A stretch of 64,000 bases of DNA from Streptomyces albireticuli (GCF_002192455.1 NZ_CP021744.1:7712501-7776500); one strand, 5' to 3'. Shown: positions 1 through 9,296, numbered from the stretch's first letter. Numbers and translations are program-made. Notes: generated by a model from the sequence alone, not told the origin.

Positions 1-684
1 GACGGCGGCTTCGAACAGCAGCGGGTCCGCGTCGCAGTGGTGCATGACGACGTCGACCCGGGGGAGGGCGGCGGCCTCGGCCGGCGGCGGCAAGGGCAGC
101 GGCGCCGGGCGCTCGGGCCGCCGGTGGACGAGGAGGCGGCCGTCCTCGACGTCGGCGACCGGGCTGCCGGACGGGTCCGCGAACGCGTCGGCCGCCAGGG
201 TCCGCACCTTGATCGTGCCGCGGGCGGCGTGTATCCGCCCGTCGAAGGCGACCAGGACGCCGTGGCCGCGCAGCTCGGCGGAGGAGGCCGCGAGCAGGGC
301 GTCGTGGAGGTTGCGCGGACCGTCGCCGTCCGCCGCTTCGAGCGGGAGCTGGGCGCCGGTGAAGACGACCGGGCGGGGGTCGTCGTGGTGGAGGTCGAGC
401 AGGAAGGCCGACTCCTCCAGGGTGTCCGTGCCGTGCGTGACGACGATGCCGTCGACGCCGGGGTCGCTCAGCACCTCGTGCGCGGTGCGCAGCAGGGCGA
501 GCTGGTCGCGGGTGGTGAGCCGGGCGCTGTTCACGCTCATCAGGTCGACCACCCGCACGCCGACGCCCTCGGGCACCGCGGCCGTGGCCAGTACGTCCCC
601 GCCGCGCGCGTCGGCGGCGAACCCGGACCCCTGCCAGCGGCTGGCGATCGTTCCGCCCGTGCTGATGACGACGACCTGTCCCAC
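1..684 (-). CDS. L-asparaginase, N-terminal part (runs off the window)
   Basis: Reading the minus strand from a GTG at 684 gives VVVISTGGTIAS directly after the start and THGTDTLEE about 80 residues later. These are the two threonine-containing active-site signatures of bacterial asparaginases (hydrolysis of L-asparagine to aspartate and ammonia). About 228 residues are visible and the C-terminal third lies beyond base 1. No export signal is present, so a cytoplasmic enzyme is likely. The start is preceded by a purine-rich GGGAAAGGCGGG stretch. It is divergent from the Lrp/AsnC regulator, which may control it (inference from position only). Confidence 0.9.
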   Translation of the reverse strand, partial: MGQVVVISTGGTIASRWQGSGFAADARGGDVLATAAVPEGVGVRVVDLMSVNSARLTTRDQLALLRTAHEVLSDPGVDGIVVTHGTDTLEESAFLLDLHHDDPRPVVFTGAQLPLEAADGDGPRNLHDALLAASSAELRGHGVLVAFDGRIHAARGTIKVRTLAADAFADPSGSPVADVEDGRLLVHRRPERPAPLPLPPPAEAAALPRVDVVMHHCDADPLLFEAAV

Positions 685-823
685 GTCGGCCCGCCTTTCC
701 CATGATCGTTACGGCCGTCCACGGGGGAGTGGCGACCAGGCAGGGGAAGAATAGGACGAATCGCGCGCAATTGGATCGCTGAACAGAGCGCGCTACCGCC
801 GATATGTGGTGGATAATTGCGCG

Positions 824-1279
824 GTGGACAGCATCGACAGAAATATCTTGCGTGAGCTCCAGAACGACGGCCGCCTGACCATCCAGGAACTCGCCCACCG
901 CGTCGGTCTGACCCCCTCGCCCTGCATGCGCCGCGTCCGCCAGCTCGAACAGGACGGCGTGATCCAGGGCTACCGGGCGGTCATCGATCCCGAGGCCGTC
1001 GGCCGGAGCTTCGAGGTCCTCGTCTCCATCGAGGTCAAGCGCGACCGCGAGGCGGTGGAGGCCTTCGAGGCGGCCCTCCAGGACATCCCCGACGTCATCG
1101 AGGCCTACCGTCTCTTCGGCAGCCCCGGCTGCATGCTCCGCATCGCGGTCGCCGACCTCGCGGCCTACGAGCGGCTGTGGATCGAGCGGCTCACCGCGCT
1201 GTCCGGGATCACCGAGGTGAACTCGCAGATCGTCATGAAGCGTGTCAAGGAGCCGAAGGGCCTCCCGGTCGGGCCGTGA
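824..1279 (+). CDS. Lrp/AsnC family transcriptional regulator
   Basis: The 151-residue protein has the family layout: an N-terminal winged helix (DRNILRELQNDGRLT ... GLTPSPCMRRVRQLEQDGVI) followed by an alpha-beta RAM ligand-binding domain with the typical YRLFGSPGCMLRIAV strand region. Length matches the family (about 150). I chose the GTG at 824 because it begins at the usual VDSIDRNIL; a GTG six codons upstream (806) is also in frame. Such proteins sense amino acids. It lies divergent from the asparaginase gene and upstream of threonine catabolism genes, so either could be its target; this is inference. Confidence 0.9.
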   Translation: MDSIDRNILRELQNDGRLTIQELAHRVGLTPSPCMRRVRQLEQDGVIQGYRAVIDPEAVGRSFEVLVSIEVKRDREAVEAFEAALQDIPDVIEAYRLFGSPGCMLRIAVADLAAYERLWIERLTALSGITEVNSQIVMKRVKEPKGLPVGP

Positions 1280-1549
1280 GCCGAGCGCCCGTCGCCGTGC
1301 CCGCCGATGCCCCTTCCGGGTGCGCTTCCGCCTGCACCGGCCGCGCTCGCCGGAGGACGAACGGCCTGCTCAGCCGCCCTTCGTGAAGCTCCGCTGTTGC
1401 CGCGCTTAAGAAAACCTCGATGGACTTGAGGGCCGGGAATCGGCACATTGGTGCGCGCAAAGGATCACCCCGGCGGCCGTCCGCCCTGGCGGCACCCATC
1501 GGCCCGTCAGCGCTCGGTCAGCGCCCCACCACGCCTGGAGCGGCATTCA

Positions 1550-2578
1550 ATGAAGGCACTCGTCAAGCACAAGGCCGAGCCCGGGCTGTGGCTCATGGAC
1601 GTTCCCGAGCCCGAGACCGGCCCCGACGACGTCCTGATCAAGGTGCTGCGCACCGGCATCTGCGGCACCGACCTGCACATCCGCTCCTGGGACGGCTGGG
1701 CACAGGGCGCGGTCAGCACCCCGCGCATCCTCGGCCACGAGTTCGTCGGCGAGGTCGCGGCCGTCGGCGCGGACGTCCGTGACATCGCCGTCGGCGACCT
1801 GGTCAGCGGCGAGGGCCACCTGGTGTGCGGGAAGTGCCGCAACTGTCTGGCCGGCCGCCGTCACCTGTGCCGCAGCACGGTCGGCCTCGGCGTGGGCCGC
1901 GACGGCGCGTTCGCCGAGTACGTCGCCCTGCCCGCCTCCAACGTCTGGGTGCACCGCACGCACGTCGACCTCGACGTCGCCGCGATCTTCGACCCGTTCG
2001 GCAACGCCGTCCACACGGCCCTGTCCTTCCCCCTGGTGGGCGAGGACGTCCTGATCACGGGCGCGGGCCCGATCGGCATCATGGCGGTGGCCGTGGCCCG
2101 CCACGCCGGCGCCCGCAACGTCGTCATCACCGACGTCAGCGAGCCCCGCCTGGAGCTGGCCCGCAAGGCCGGCGCGACCATCGCCCTCAACGTCGCCGAG
2201 GCCAGGATCGCCGACGCCCAGCGCGAACTTGGCCTGCGCGAGGGCTTCGACATCGGCCTGGAGATGTCCGGCCGCCCCGAGGCCATGCGCGACATGATCG
2301 ACAACATGACGCACGGCGGCCGGATCGCCATGCTGGGCCTGCCCGCCCAGGAGTTCCCCGTCGACTGGGCCAAGATCGTCACCTCGATGATCACGGTCAA
2401 GGGCATCTACGGCCGCGAGATGTACGAGACCTGGTACGCCATGACCGTCCTTCTCGAGAGCGGCCTCGACCTCAGCCCCGTGATCACCGGCAGGTACTCC
2501 TACAAGGACTTCGACAAGGCCTTCGACGAGGCCGCCACCGCCCGCAGCGGCAAGATCATCCTCGACTGGACCGCCTGA
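1550..2578 (+). CDS. tdh: L-threonine 3-dehydrogenase
   Basis: This 342-residue zinc-dependent medium-chain dehydrogenase oxidises L-threonine to 2-amino-3-ketobutyrate with NAD+. Visible signatures are TGICGTDLHI and GHEFVGEV (catalytic zinc site), four spaced cysteines in CGKCRNCLAGRRHLC (structural zinc), and GAGPIGIMAVAVARHAGA (nucleotide-binding fold). Length equals the family norm. The ATG at 1550 follows a GGAG about 12 bases upstream. The next gene is kbl, the enzyme for the following step, 136 bases downstream on the same strand, so the two probably form one operon. Confidence 0.95.
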   Translation: MKALVKHKAEPGLWLMDVPEPETGPDDVLIKVLRTGICGTDLHIRSWDGWAQGAVSTPRILGHEFVGEVAAVGADVRDIAVGDLVSGEGHLVCGKCRNCLAGRRHLCRSTVGLGVGRDGAFAEYVALPASNVWVHRTHVDLDVAAIFDPFGNAVHTALSFPLVGEDVLITGAGPIGIMAVAVARHAGARNVVITDVSEPRLELARKAGATIALNVAEARIADAQRELGLREGFDIGLEMSGRPEAMRDMIDNMTHGGRIAMLGLPAQEFPVDWAKIVTSMITVKGIYGREMYETWYAMTVLLESGLDLSPVITGRYSYKDFDKAFDEAATARSGKIILDWTA

Positions 2579-2714
2579 CCGGCGGCACCGGCGGGCCCGA
2601 GGGCCATGCCCCGGGACCCCGCACGGTTCACCCTTCCGCCGGCCGGCAGCCCGTCATCCGGCCGGCGGCGGCACCGCCGCCCCACTCCTTCCTCCCTCTT
2701 CAAGGAGCCCCCGT

Positions 2715-3908
2715 ATGTACAAGTCCGTCCGTGACGACCTCCGCGCCACCCTCGACGAGATCCGCGAGGCCGGCCTCTTCAAGCCCGAGCGCGTCATCGG
2801 CACCCCGCAGAGCGCCTCCGTCGACGTCACGGCCGGCGGCACCCCCGGCGAGGTCCTGAACTTCTGCGCCAACAACTACCTCGGGCTCGCCGACAACCCC
2901 GAGATCATCGGCGCCGCCAAGGAAGGCCTCGACCGCTGGGGCTACGGCCTGGCCTCCGTCCGCTTCATCTGCGGCACCCAGGACGTCCACAAGGAGCTCG
3001 AGGGGCGCCTGTCGGCCTTCCTCGGCCAGGAGGACACGATCCTCTACTCCTCCTGCTTCGACGCCAACGGCGGTGTCTTCGAGACCATCCTCGGCCCCGA
3101 GGACGCCGTCATCTCCGACGCCCTCAACCACGCCAGCATCATCGACGGCATCCGCCTCTGCAAGGCCCGCCGCCACCGCTACGCCAACCGCGACCTCGCC
3201 GACCTGGAGCAGCAGCTCAAGGACACCCAGGACGCCCGCCGCCGCCTCATCGTCACCGACGGCGTCTTCTCCATGGACGGCTACGTCGCCCCGCTGCGCG
3301 AGATCTGCGACCTCGCCGACCGCTACGACGCCATGGTGATGGTCGACGACTCCCACGCCGTCGGCTTCGTCGGCCCCAACGGCCGCGGCACCCCCGAGCT
3401 GCACGGCGTCATGGATCGCGTCGACATCATCACCGGCACCCTCGGCAAGGCCCTCGGCGGCGCCTCCGGCGGCTATGTCGCCGCCCGCGCCGAGATCGTC
3501 GCCCTGCTGCGCCAGCGCTCGCGCCCGTACCTCTTCTCGAACTCCCTCGCCCCCGTCATCGCGGCCGCCTCCCTGAAGGTCCTCGACCTCCTGGAGTCCG
3601 CCGGGGACCTGCGCGAGCGCCTGAACGCCAACACCGCGCTCTTCCGCACCAAGATGGCCGAGGCCGGCTTCGAGATCCTGCCGGGCGACCACGCCATCAC
3701 CCCCGTCATGATCCACGATGCCGCCGAGGCCGCCCGCATGGCCGAACTCCTCCTGGAGCGCGGGGTGTACGTCATCGCCTTCTCCTACCCCGTCGTCCCC
3801 ATGGGCGCCGCCCGCATCCGCGTCCAGCTCTCCGCGGGCCACTCCACGGCCGACGTCGAGCGGGCCGTGGCCGCGTTCGTCGACGCCCGCGAAGCCCTGA
3901 AGGGCTGA
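2715..3908 (+). CDS. kbl: Glycine C-acetyltransferase (2-amino-3-ketobutyrate CoA ligase)
   Basis: A 397-residue alpha-oxoamine synthase that cleaves 2-amino-3-ketobutyrate with CoA to glycine and acetyl-CoA, completing threonine breakdown with the upstream Tdh. It shows NFCANNYLGLADNPEII near residue 55, SCFDANGGVFE, DDSHAVGFVGPNGRGT (PLP-ring region) and the PLP-lysine motif TGTLGKALGGASGG. AAGGAG sits about 8 bases before the ATG. A strong hairpin follows 10 bases after the stop, closing the tdh-kbl unit. Confidence 0.95.
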   Translation: MYKSVRDDLRATLDEIREAGLFKPERVIGTPQSASVDVTAGGTPGEVLNFCANNYLGLADNPEIIGAAKEGLDRWGYGLASVRFICGTQDVHKELEGRLSAFLGQEDTILYSSCFDANGGVFETILGPEDAVISDALNHASIIDGIRLCKARRHRYANRDLADLEQQLKDTQDARRRLIVTDGVFSMDGYVAPLREICDLADRYDAMVMVDDSHAVGFVGPNGRGTPELHGVMDRVDIITGTLGKALGGASGGYVAARAEIVALLRQRSRPYLFSNSLAPVIAAASLKVLDLLESAGDLRERLNANTALFRTKMAEAGFEILPGDHAITPVMIHDAAEAARMAELLLERGVYVIAFSYPVVPMGAARIRVQLSAGHSTADVERAVAAFVDAREALKG

Positions 3909-3918
3909 CGCCGGCGGT

Positions 3919-3953
3919 CCCGGGCGCGCCCCCACGCGGGGGCCGCGCCCGGG
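3919..3953 (+). terminator. GC-rich hairpin after kbl
   Basis: Arms CCCGGGCGCG and CGCGCCCGGG enclose an inner CCCCC-ACGC-GGGGG stem, with one unpaired base between outer and inner stems on the 3' side. There is no T-run, as is usual in streptomycetes. It lies just past the kbl stop codon. Confidence 0.65.
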
Positions 3954-4090
3954 GCGTCCTCTACGCACACCCGCCGACTTCGCGCGCGATCCGGCTCCGG
4001 GTACGGGCCCGGCCGCGCCGGCGGCACGCTCGTTCCGGCGCGGCCGCCGCCCTGGACCGGCACCCACGTGATCCCTGGCAAAATGGCCTG

Positions 4091-5005
4091 GTGATCGACC
4101 CCCGGCGGCTGCGCATCCTGCGCGCCGTGGCGGACCACCGCACGGTGACCGCCGCGGCCGCGGCCCTGTACCTGACCCCCTCGGCCGTCTCCCAGCAGCT
4201 CGCGGCGCTGGAACAGGAGACCGGCCACGCCCTGCTCACCCGCAGCGGCCGCGGCGTACGCCTGACGGCACCCGGCGAGATCCTCCTCACCCATGCCCAC
4301 GAGGTCCTCGCCCAGCTGGAGCGCGCCGAGGCGGAACTGGCCGCGTACGCGGGCGGCACCGCCGGCGAGCTCACCGTCGCCGCCTTCGCCACCGGCATCG
4401 CCGAGGTCCTCGCCCCGGTCGTCACCCTGCTCGCCGAGCGCCATCCCGGCATCCGCCTGCGCGTGCGCGACGCCGAAGGCGACGAGAGCCTGCTCCTGGT
4501 CCTCGACGGCGGGGCCGACGTCGCCCTCGCCGTCGAATACCGCGGGGCGCCCCGCGAGGACGACCAGCGCCTGGCCCGGGTCCCTCTCTACGCCGAACCC
4601 TTCGATGCCGTCCTGCGTTCCTCCCATCCGCTCGCGCAGGAACCGCACATCCGGCTCGAAGCCCTCGCCGACAGCGACTGGGTCGGGCCTTACCCCGGCA
4701 ACCCCTGCCATGACGTGATGGTCCTGGCCTGCGAACTCGCCGGGTTCCAGCCCCGCTTGGTGCACTCCTCCGACGACTTCCGCGCGGTGATCGCCCTGGC
4801 CGGCGCGGGTGCCGGAGTGGCTCTCGTGCCCCGCTCGGCCCTGCGCGGCATCGAACTCAAGGACACGGTGGTCCGCCCGGTCGAAGGCCGGACCGCCACG
4901 CGCCGCGTCTTCGCCGCGGTCCGCCGGGGCGCCGAGGACCACCCGCTCATCCGGCCGGTCCTCGACGCCCTCAAGGAAGCGGCCGACCGCCTTCCCACGG
5001 ACTGA
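4091..5005 (+). CDS. LysR-family transcriptional regulator
   Basis: The 304-residue protein has a LysR-type N-terminal winged helix (LRILRAVADHRTVTAAAAALYLTPSAVSQQLAALEQETGH) written here by its ends: residues 6-45. A periplasmic-binding-protein-like effector domain follows from about residue 90 (ELTVAAFATGIAEVLAPVV). Translation starts at GTG 4091. It does not sit divergent from an obvious target; neighbours are kbl upstream and a convergent lipoprotein gene downstream. The effector is unknown. Confidence 0.9.
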   Translation: MIDPRRLRILRAVADHRTVTAAAAALYLTPSAVSQQLAALEQETGHALLTRSGRGVRLTAPGEILLTHAHEVLAQLERAEAELAAYAGGTAGELTVAAFATGIAEVLAPVVTLLAERHPGIRLRVRDAEGDESLLLVLDGGADVALAVEYRGAPREDDQRLARVPLYAEPFDAVLRSSHPLAQEPHIRLEALADSDWVGPYPGNPCHDVMVLACELAGFQPRLVHSSDDFRAVIALAGAGAGVALVPRSALRGIELKDTVVRPVEGRTATRRVFAAVRRGAEDHPLIRPVLDALKEAADRLPTD

Positions 5006-5016
5006 GGCCCGCTGTG

Positions 5017-5076
5017 CGCGGCCTCATCGATCACGGTTTCACTGTTCACGGCCTCACCGTTCACGGTTTCATCGTT
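5017..5076. repeat. Four 15-bp imperfect tandem repeats
   Basis: Units are CGCGGCCTCATCGAT, CACGGTTTCACTGTT, CACGGCCTCACCGTT and CACGGTTTCATCGTT, back to back, with a partial fifth unit (CACAGCTTC) running into the end of the convergent lipoprotein gene. They lie between two convergent genes and show no strong hairpin. Function unknown. Confidence 0.7.
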
Positions 5077-5662
5077 CACAGCTTCCGCGGACGTAGCTGA
5101 ATTCATTGATGAAGAGGACGGCCATCTCGCCGGAGCCTTCCACGCGCCATTTCGACATCACGGTGCCGCTCTGTCCGTCGAATTTCACCGCCATGGCATT
5201 GCCTGAGGTGCCGAAGAAGCCGGAGCGGACCCCCACCACCGGATTCCGGGCAATGAATTTCCCCGACCTGGAGAAAATGTAGGTCCAGTGGCCTTCGGGG
5301 GCGCGATTGCTGCCGCCGCACCACTCGCCCACGAGGACCTCCGGAACCGGCGACCGCGCTCCGCTGCCGCCCGTGCTGCTGGAGCCGCTCGCGCCGTCCG
5401 TGCTGCGGCTGCCGCTGGTGCTGCCTGTGCTGCTGGAGTTGCCCGCGGTGGTGGTGCCGCCGGAGGCACCCGTGCTGCTGGAGCTGCTCGCGCTGCCGCC
5501 ATTGCCCGCACCGCCCGCGCTGGTGGAGCCCCCCGTACTGTCGTCCCCCGTCCCGGAACCGCCGGAACTCCCGGAGCCGCAGGCGCCGAGTCCCAGCAGC
5601 AGGGCCAGGGTTATCGCCGGAATTCGGGCCGAACGCCCGAATCGATGCATGCTTGATTTCAC
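5069..5662 (-). CDS. Ser/Gly/Thr-rich lipoprotein of unknown function
   Basis: From the GTG at 5662 the 197-residue product has a short basic start, a hydrophobic segment (ITLALLLGLG) and a lipobox LGAC, so it should be a lipid-anchored exported protein. About 80 residues after the cysteine are almost only Ser, Gly and Thr with scattered Ala and Asn, a likely extended linker. The last 70 residues form a compact domain starting near LVGEWCGGSNRAPEGHWTYIF, with WRVEGSGEMAVLFI near the end; the pattern suggests a small beta-barrel but I do not recognise a family. The ATG four codons later (5650) is an alternative start. Confidence 0.75.
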   Translation of the reverse strand: MKSSMHRFGRSARIPAITLALLLGLGACGSGSSGGSGTGDDSTGGSTSAGGAGNGGSASSSSSTGASGGTTTAGNSSSTGSTSGSRSTDGASGSSSTGGSGARSPVPEVLVGEWCGGSNRAPEGHWTYIFSRSGKFIARNPVVGVRSGFFGTSGNAMAVKFDGQSGTVMSKWRVEGSGEMAVLFINEFSYVRGSCER

Positions 5663-5907
5663 GTGACACCCCCGAGTGTCAGCATTGACTGCTGATCTGT
5701 CGCGCGAATGTTCGATGACGTCGGCCCCGGTCATCGAGTGACCGGCCGCCCGTCCATTTCATCGGTGATCAATGCTGTCGCGCCGTGACCAGAACAATAA
5801 CATTGACTTTTCTTGATTGCATTGATCCGACTCGATGAAATAAGCGGAAACGTTCCTCTGGATATCGGTGTTTCGTACGGGGGAAATGATTCACGTGCCC
5901 CGGGTGG

Positions 5908-6768
5908 TCAGGGGCCGGTGATGAGCCGGCCGAGCCGCGGGGCGAGCCACGGTTTACGGCCGCCCGCCCGGATCCGGCCGCGCGCGACCGCTTTCCAGAG
6001 CGGGGTGCGCCGGAAGGCGACGAGGAGGAACGCGGCCGGCGCCGCCGAGATCCGGCAGTCGTAGGCCCTGGGCGGCGCGTCCCGGGTCACCGTGGCGGTG
6101 CCGTCGCCGATGACGACCGCCAGCCGGGGGCCACCGCGCACGGCGAGGTCGAAGGCGATGCCGATGCCCCGGGCCCGCGCCGTGTCCAGGGCGAGCGGCA
6201 TCATCGTCGGCATCGCCTGGCCGATCACCAGTCGCGCCTCCTCGGGGCCGATCGTCCACGGCAGCCCGGCGCCGCGCGCGATGTCGAGGCCGTGGAGGAG
6301 GCTCTCGCTGAGCACCAGCCCGGTGGCCGCCGCCAGTGTCAGCACCATCCCCTCCCCGTACCAGGGGGTGACGACGGGGGTGTCCGGAGCGAGTCCTTCG
6401 GTGGCCCGCAGGAACGTCTCGCCCCGTTCCGCCACGAAGTCGCCGAGACGCCCGCGCCCGTCCGCGTCGAAGAGGCCGATCGACCTGGCGTTCACGCTCG
6501 TGATCCGTTCGACGAACGGGACGTCGCCGGGCGGCAGGACGCTGTCCCAGTCGTCGAACTCATGGGTGAAGGCGGAACAGTACGCGAGGTACACGGCGCC
6601 CACGTGCGCGCCGACGTCGCCCACCGTCCACACCGGTACCCCGGAGGGCGCCCCGAGGTCGGGTACGTCACGCAGCAGACGCGCCAGGCGCGGGGCGGTG
6701 GCCCGCAGCGCGGCGCGGGTCTTCCCGTGTTCATCGACGGGATCCGGGCCACTGCGGGCAACGCTCAC
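5908..6768 (-). CDS. Maleylpyruvate isomerase (MDMPI) family protein
   Basis: The 286-residue protein resembles actinobacterial mycothiol-dependent maleylpyruvate isomerase-like proteins. An N-terminal DinB-like four-helix region (RLLRDVPDLGAPSGVPVWTVGDVGAHV, residues about 28-54) is followed by a C-terminal SCP2-like region (IGIAFDLAVRGGPRLAVVIGDG). The actual substrate cannot be deduced; many members are uncharacterised thiol-dependent enzymes. It is transcribed alone, divergent from the following orphan gene, with a 250-base gap between them. Confidence 0.65.
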   Translation of the reverse strand: MSVARSGPDPVDEHGKTRAALRATAPRLARLLRDVPDLGAPSGVPVWTVGDVGAHVGAVYLAYCSAFTHEFDDWDSVLPPGDVPFVERITSVNARSIGLFDADGRGRLGDFVAERGETFLRATEGLAPDTPVVTPWYGEGMVLTLAAATGLVLSESLLHGLDIARGAGLPWTIGPEEARLVIGQAMPTMMPLALDTARARGIGIAFDLAVRGGPRLAVVIGDGTATVTRDAPPRAYDCRISAAPAAFLLVAFRRTPLWKAVARGRIRAGGRKPWLAPRLGRLITGP

Positions 6769-7021
6769 GTCGCACCCTCCTCGCTGCGGGCGGGCGCACA
6801 GATTACCGCTGGGTACCGAAGAGTGATACGGCTCGGGCGGACAAGCGAACCTTCACCCTTTGTCGTGAATCGGAGGGTCACGAGGATTGCCGTGAGCGGG
6901 TCGGGCAGGCGGATGGTACGGCCGTCCGCCACTCAGGCTCACGGCCATGACCTGGGAGGTCATAGGTGCGCACCACGCGCCACGGGCGACGTGGTCCGGA
7001 ATCACGAGGAGATGAAGGGGT

Positions 7022-7552
7022 ATGGCGACGGACCCCTCGACAGGCCTGCAAGGAATCGATCCGGGAGTCTGGGAGCAGCTGGCCCGGGTCGTCAACGAGC
7101 GGGAGCAGGGCGGTGATCCCGCCACGACCGCCGAGCAGCTGAAGCAGCACTACATCGCGGAGGCCAGGAAATTCGAGGACCAGGGGGTGGAACCCCCCAA
7201 GGTCACCCGGACCCTCTCCGGGGAGGCCGACAAGTGGGATCCCTGGGAGATCGCCGTCATCGGCCCCGTCAGCGTCTACGGCGGCATCGAGTTCTCCGGC
7301 GGCGAGGAATGGGTCGCCCGCGCCGAGGCCGGTATCAAGCTCTCCGGAAAGGTCATCTGGTCGGAGGGCTTCAACCTCAACTCCAAGATGAACAGCATCA
7401 GCTGGGAGAAGCGCCTCGGAGTCGTCTGGGGCAAGCTCACCGTGGGCATCCGCGGTGACAAGCACTGCCTGACCGTCAGTGGCGAAGGCTGCTACTGGTG
7501 GGGGAAGTGGCACTGCGCGGGATTCGACGAGACGCTCGGCTGCTTCGGCTGA
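7022..7552 (+). CDS. Hypothetical protein, 176 residues
   Basis: I do not recognise the family. The product has a helical, charged N-terminal half (residues 15-60, QLARVVNEREQGGDPATTAEQ) and a C-terminal half rich in Trp, Gly and alternating hydrophobic residues (SVYGGIEFSGGEEWVARAEAG, GKLTVGIRGDKHCLTVSG) that suggests a beta-sheet domain. It ends CYWWGKWHCAGFDETLGCFG with three cysteines. No signal peptide or membrane helix is evident. GAGGAGATGAAGGGGT precedes the ATG and is an excellent ribosome-binding site, which supports it as a real gene. A perfect hairpin follows. Confidence 0.75.
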   Translation: MATDPSTGLQGIDPGVWEQLARVVNEREQGGDPATTAEQLKQHYIAEARKFEDQGVEPPKVTRTLSGEADKWDPWEIAVIGPVSVYGGIEFSGGEEWVARAEAGIKLSGKVIWSEGFNLNSKMNSISWEKRLGVVWGKLTVGIRGDKHCLTVSGEGCYWWGKWHCAGFDETLGCFG

Positions 7553-7574
7553 CATCGCCCGCGCCGACTGCTCA

Positions 7575-7611
7575 CCGGCCCGTACCGGCCCACCGGGCCG
7601 GTACGGGCCGG
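7575..7611. terminator. Perfect 17-bp stem, bidirectional terminator
   Basis: Arms CCGGCCCGTACCGGCCC and GGGCCGGTACGGGCCGG match exactly around a 3-base loop (ACC). It sits between two convergent genes (orphan gene on plus, XRE-TPR gene on minus) and could stop transcription from both sides. Confidence 0.8.
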
Positions 7612-7705
7612 CCTCTGCGCGGCTGGCGGCGGCCGGGGACGCCGCCGCGTCCGGTGTTCCTCCCGGACACGGCCTCGGCCCCGTCCGCCCGTCGGTCCCG
7701 TGCCC

Positions 7706-8938
7706 TCAGGTCGCGCTCTTCGGCGACGGCAGCCGGTCGGCGGAGAGGATCTCCGCCAGGACGCGCCAGATCTCCGCCGCCAGGTCGATGTTGGACCCCT
7801 GGTGGGTCCGGTCGCCCAGCGCGCGGAGGTTCTCCGCGGCCTCGTCGACGCGGCCTTCGTGGGCGAGGAGCCGGTTGTCCAGGACGGCCAGCTTGATCCG
7901 GTCGCGGAACGTCAGGCGCAGCTTCGTGCCCTGGAGGGCGTCGTGGAGGGCGCGCGCCTCCTCGAACCGCCCTTCCTGGAAGGCGAGGTGCGCCTGGAGC
8001 GTGGTCAGTTCCTGGCAGTGCAGGGCGGTGCCGATCAGGCCGAGCACGGGCTCGACCTCCTCCAGGCGGCCGCGCGCGGCCTCGGTGGCGGGCGGGGTGA
8101 GCTGGAGGTAGAGGGAGGCCGCGACCAGCCGCAGGCGCATCCACAGCAGGAGGCCGTCGTGGCCGCTCATGCGCTCCAGGGCCAGTTCGAGCAGCTCGCG
8201 GGCGGCCGTGTGGTCGCCCTGCCGGAAGCGCACGGTCGAGGCCGTCCACATGGCCTCGATGGGCAGTGCGCCGCTCAACTCGCGCGTGAGATCGCACAGT
8301 TCGTCCGCGTGGGCCCGCGCGTCCGACAGGCGCCCGGCCTCGGCCTCCACGGACACCAGCGCCAGCAGGGCACCCGCGGTGTCGCGTACGGACGTGGCGT
8401 TGTCGCGTGCGATGCGGTACGCGGCCGCCGCGGCCTCGCCGGCGCGGGTGATGTCGCCCATGGACCGCAGGCACTGGGCGAGCTTGGTGCAGGCGCGGGT
8501 GCGCAGTTCGGGGAGGCCGAGCTCGTCGCCGAGTTCGACGAGCTCCTCCAGGTGGGCGAGCTCCTCCGCCCGTTCGCCCTGCTTGTGCTTGGTCCTGGCC
8601 AGCAGCCACAGGGCCTGCCAGCGCAGGGCCCGGTCCCCTTCGATGCCCCGGCCCAGGGTGCCGGCGAGCTCCAGGATGGCGTCGTCCGTCTCGGCGGACG
8701 TCGCGACGGTGAGCGCCTGGGCCAGGGAGTCGGCCTTGGGCTCCACGAAGTCGGCGAGCCGCACGCCGAGCCGTTCGGCCAGGAAGGTGACGGCTCGTTC
8801 GGTCGGCTGCCGGGCGCCGGACTCCAGCCGGGACAGATAGCCGGTGGACATTCCGTCACCGACGAGCGCGGCCTGGGACAGGCCGCGCTCGGTCCTCAGT
8901 TGCCTGAGCCGTCGTCCGAAGGACGGCTGTTCGAGCAT
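7706..8938 (-). CDS. XRE-type helix-turn-helix regulator with TPR sensor domain
   Basis: The 410-residue protein starts with an XRE helix-turn-helix (residues about 8-62: FGRRLRQLRTERGLSQAAL ... STGYLSRLESGARQPTERAV). It continues as about 330 residues of all-helical degenerate TPR repeats (for example ALRWQALWLLARTKHKQGERAEE, ARTALCLRS-type helices). This layout is shared with RRNPP-type peptide-responsive regulators and with many Streptomyces orphan regulators. It is divergent from a 68-residue exported peptide gene, and the space between carries an inverted repeat (9171-9188) and TTGCC half sites, suggesting that it controls that gene and itself. Confidence 0.85.
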   Translation of the reverse strand: MLEQPSFGRRLRQLRTERGLSQAALVGDGMSTGYLSRLESGARQPTERAVTFLAERLGVRLADFVEPKADSLAQALTVATSAETDDAILELAGTLGRGIEGDRALRWQALWLLARTKHKQGERAEELAHLEELVELGDELGLPELRTRACTKLAQCLRSMGDITRAGEAAAAAYRIARDNATSVRDTAGALLALVSVEAEAGRLSDARAHADELCDLTRELSGALPIEAMWTASTVRFRQGDHTAARELLELALERMSGHDGLLLWMRLRLVAASLYLQLTPPATEAARGRLEEVEPVLGLIGTALHCQELTTLQAHLAFQEGRFEEARALHDALQGTKLRLTFRDRIKLAVLDNRLLAHEGRVDEAAENLRALGDRTHQGSNIDLAAEIWRVLAEILSADRLPSPKSAT

Positions 8939-9004
8939 GTGATCAATCCCCAGCGGTGGTCCGGACCGTCCGCGGCCCCGGCACGCGGCGATCGTTGAGA
9001 TCGC

Positions 9005-9032
9005 AGGCTAGCCGACGGCCGAGGGTTGACAA
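9005..9032 (-). promoter_or_regulatory. Candidate promoter of the XRE-TPR gene
   Basis: On the minus strand TTGTCA (9032-9027) and TAGCCT (9010-9005) are 16 bases apart, resembling a housekeeping sigma-factor promoter. It lies about 67 bases upstream of the XRE-TPR start codon. A TTGCC half site (9037-9041) lies just upstream of the -35 element. Confidence 0.45.
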
Positions 9033-9170
9033 AATGTTGCCTGGTGTCAGGTAGGTGCCGTCCGCCCGGCCGGTGCCGGTCCGGGCGCCGACGGACCTGA
9101 GTGTTCGGGGGGTTGAGGAATGCTCCCGCAGGACCTCCGTGATCGACGGAGGGAATACATTCAACTGTGT

Positions 9171-9188
9171 TTGCCAAAGACTTGGCAA
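9171..9188. promoter_or_regulatory. Inverted repeat TTGCCAA-N4-TTGGCAA, probable operator
   Basis: A perfect 7-bp inverted repeat with a 4-base spacer lies about 110 bases upstream of the small exported peptide gene and about 235 bases upstream of the XRE-TPR gene. A further TTGCC half site follows at 9192-9196. Symmetry and location fit binding by a dimeric helix-turn-helix protein. Confidence 0.5.
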
Positions 9189-9296
9189 GATCTTGCCTAC
9201 CGTTCGAGGAATCCACTAGTTTGCTGGGCGGTTGGAGGCGACAGCCTGGCAATCCCGGTGGCGTCTCGCGATGCTCCACAATCTCAGGGGGAAGCA

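Noticed and set aside
44..754. Plus-strand reading frames in the first 700 bases
   Set aside because: They are shadows of the minus-strand asparaginase; only the minus strand gives recognisable motifs.
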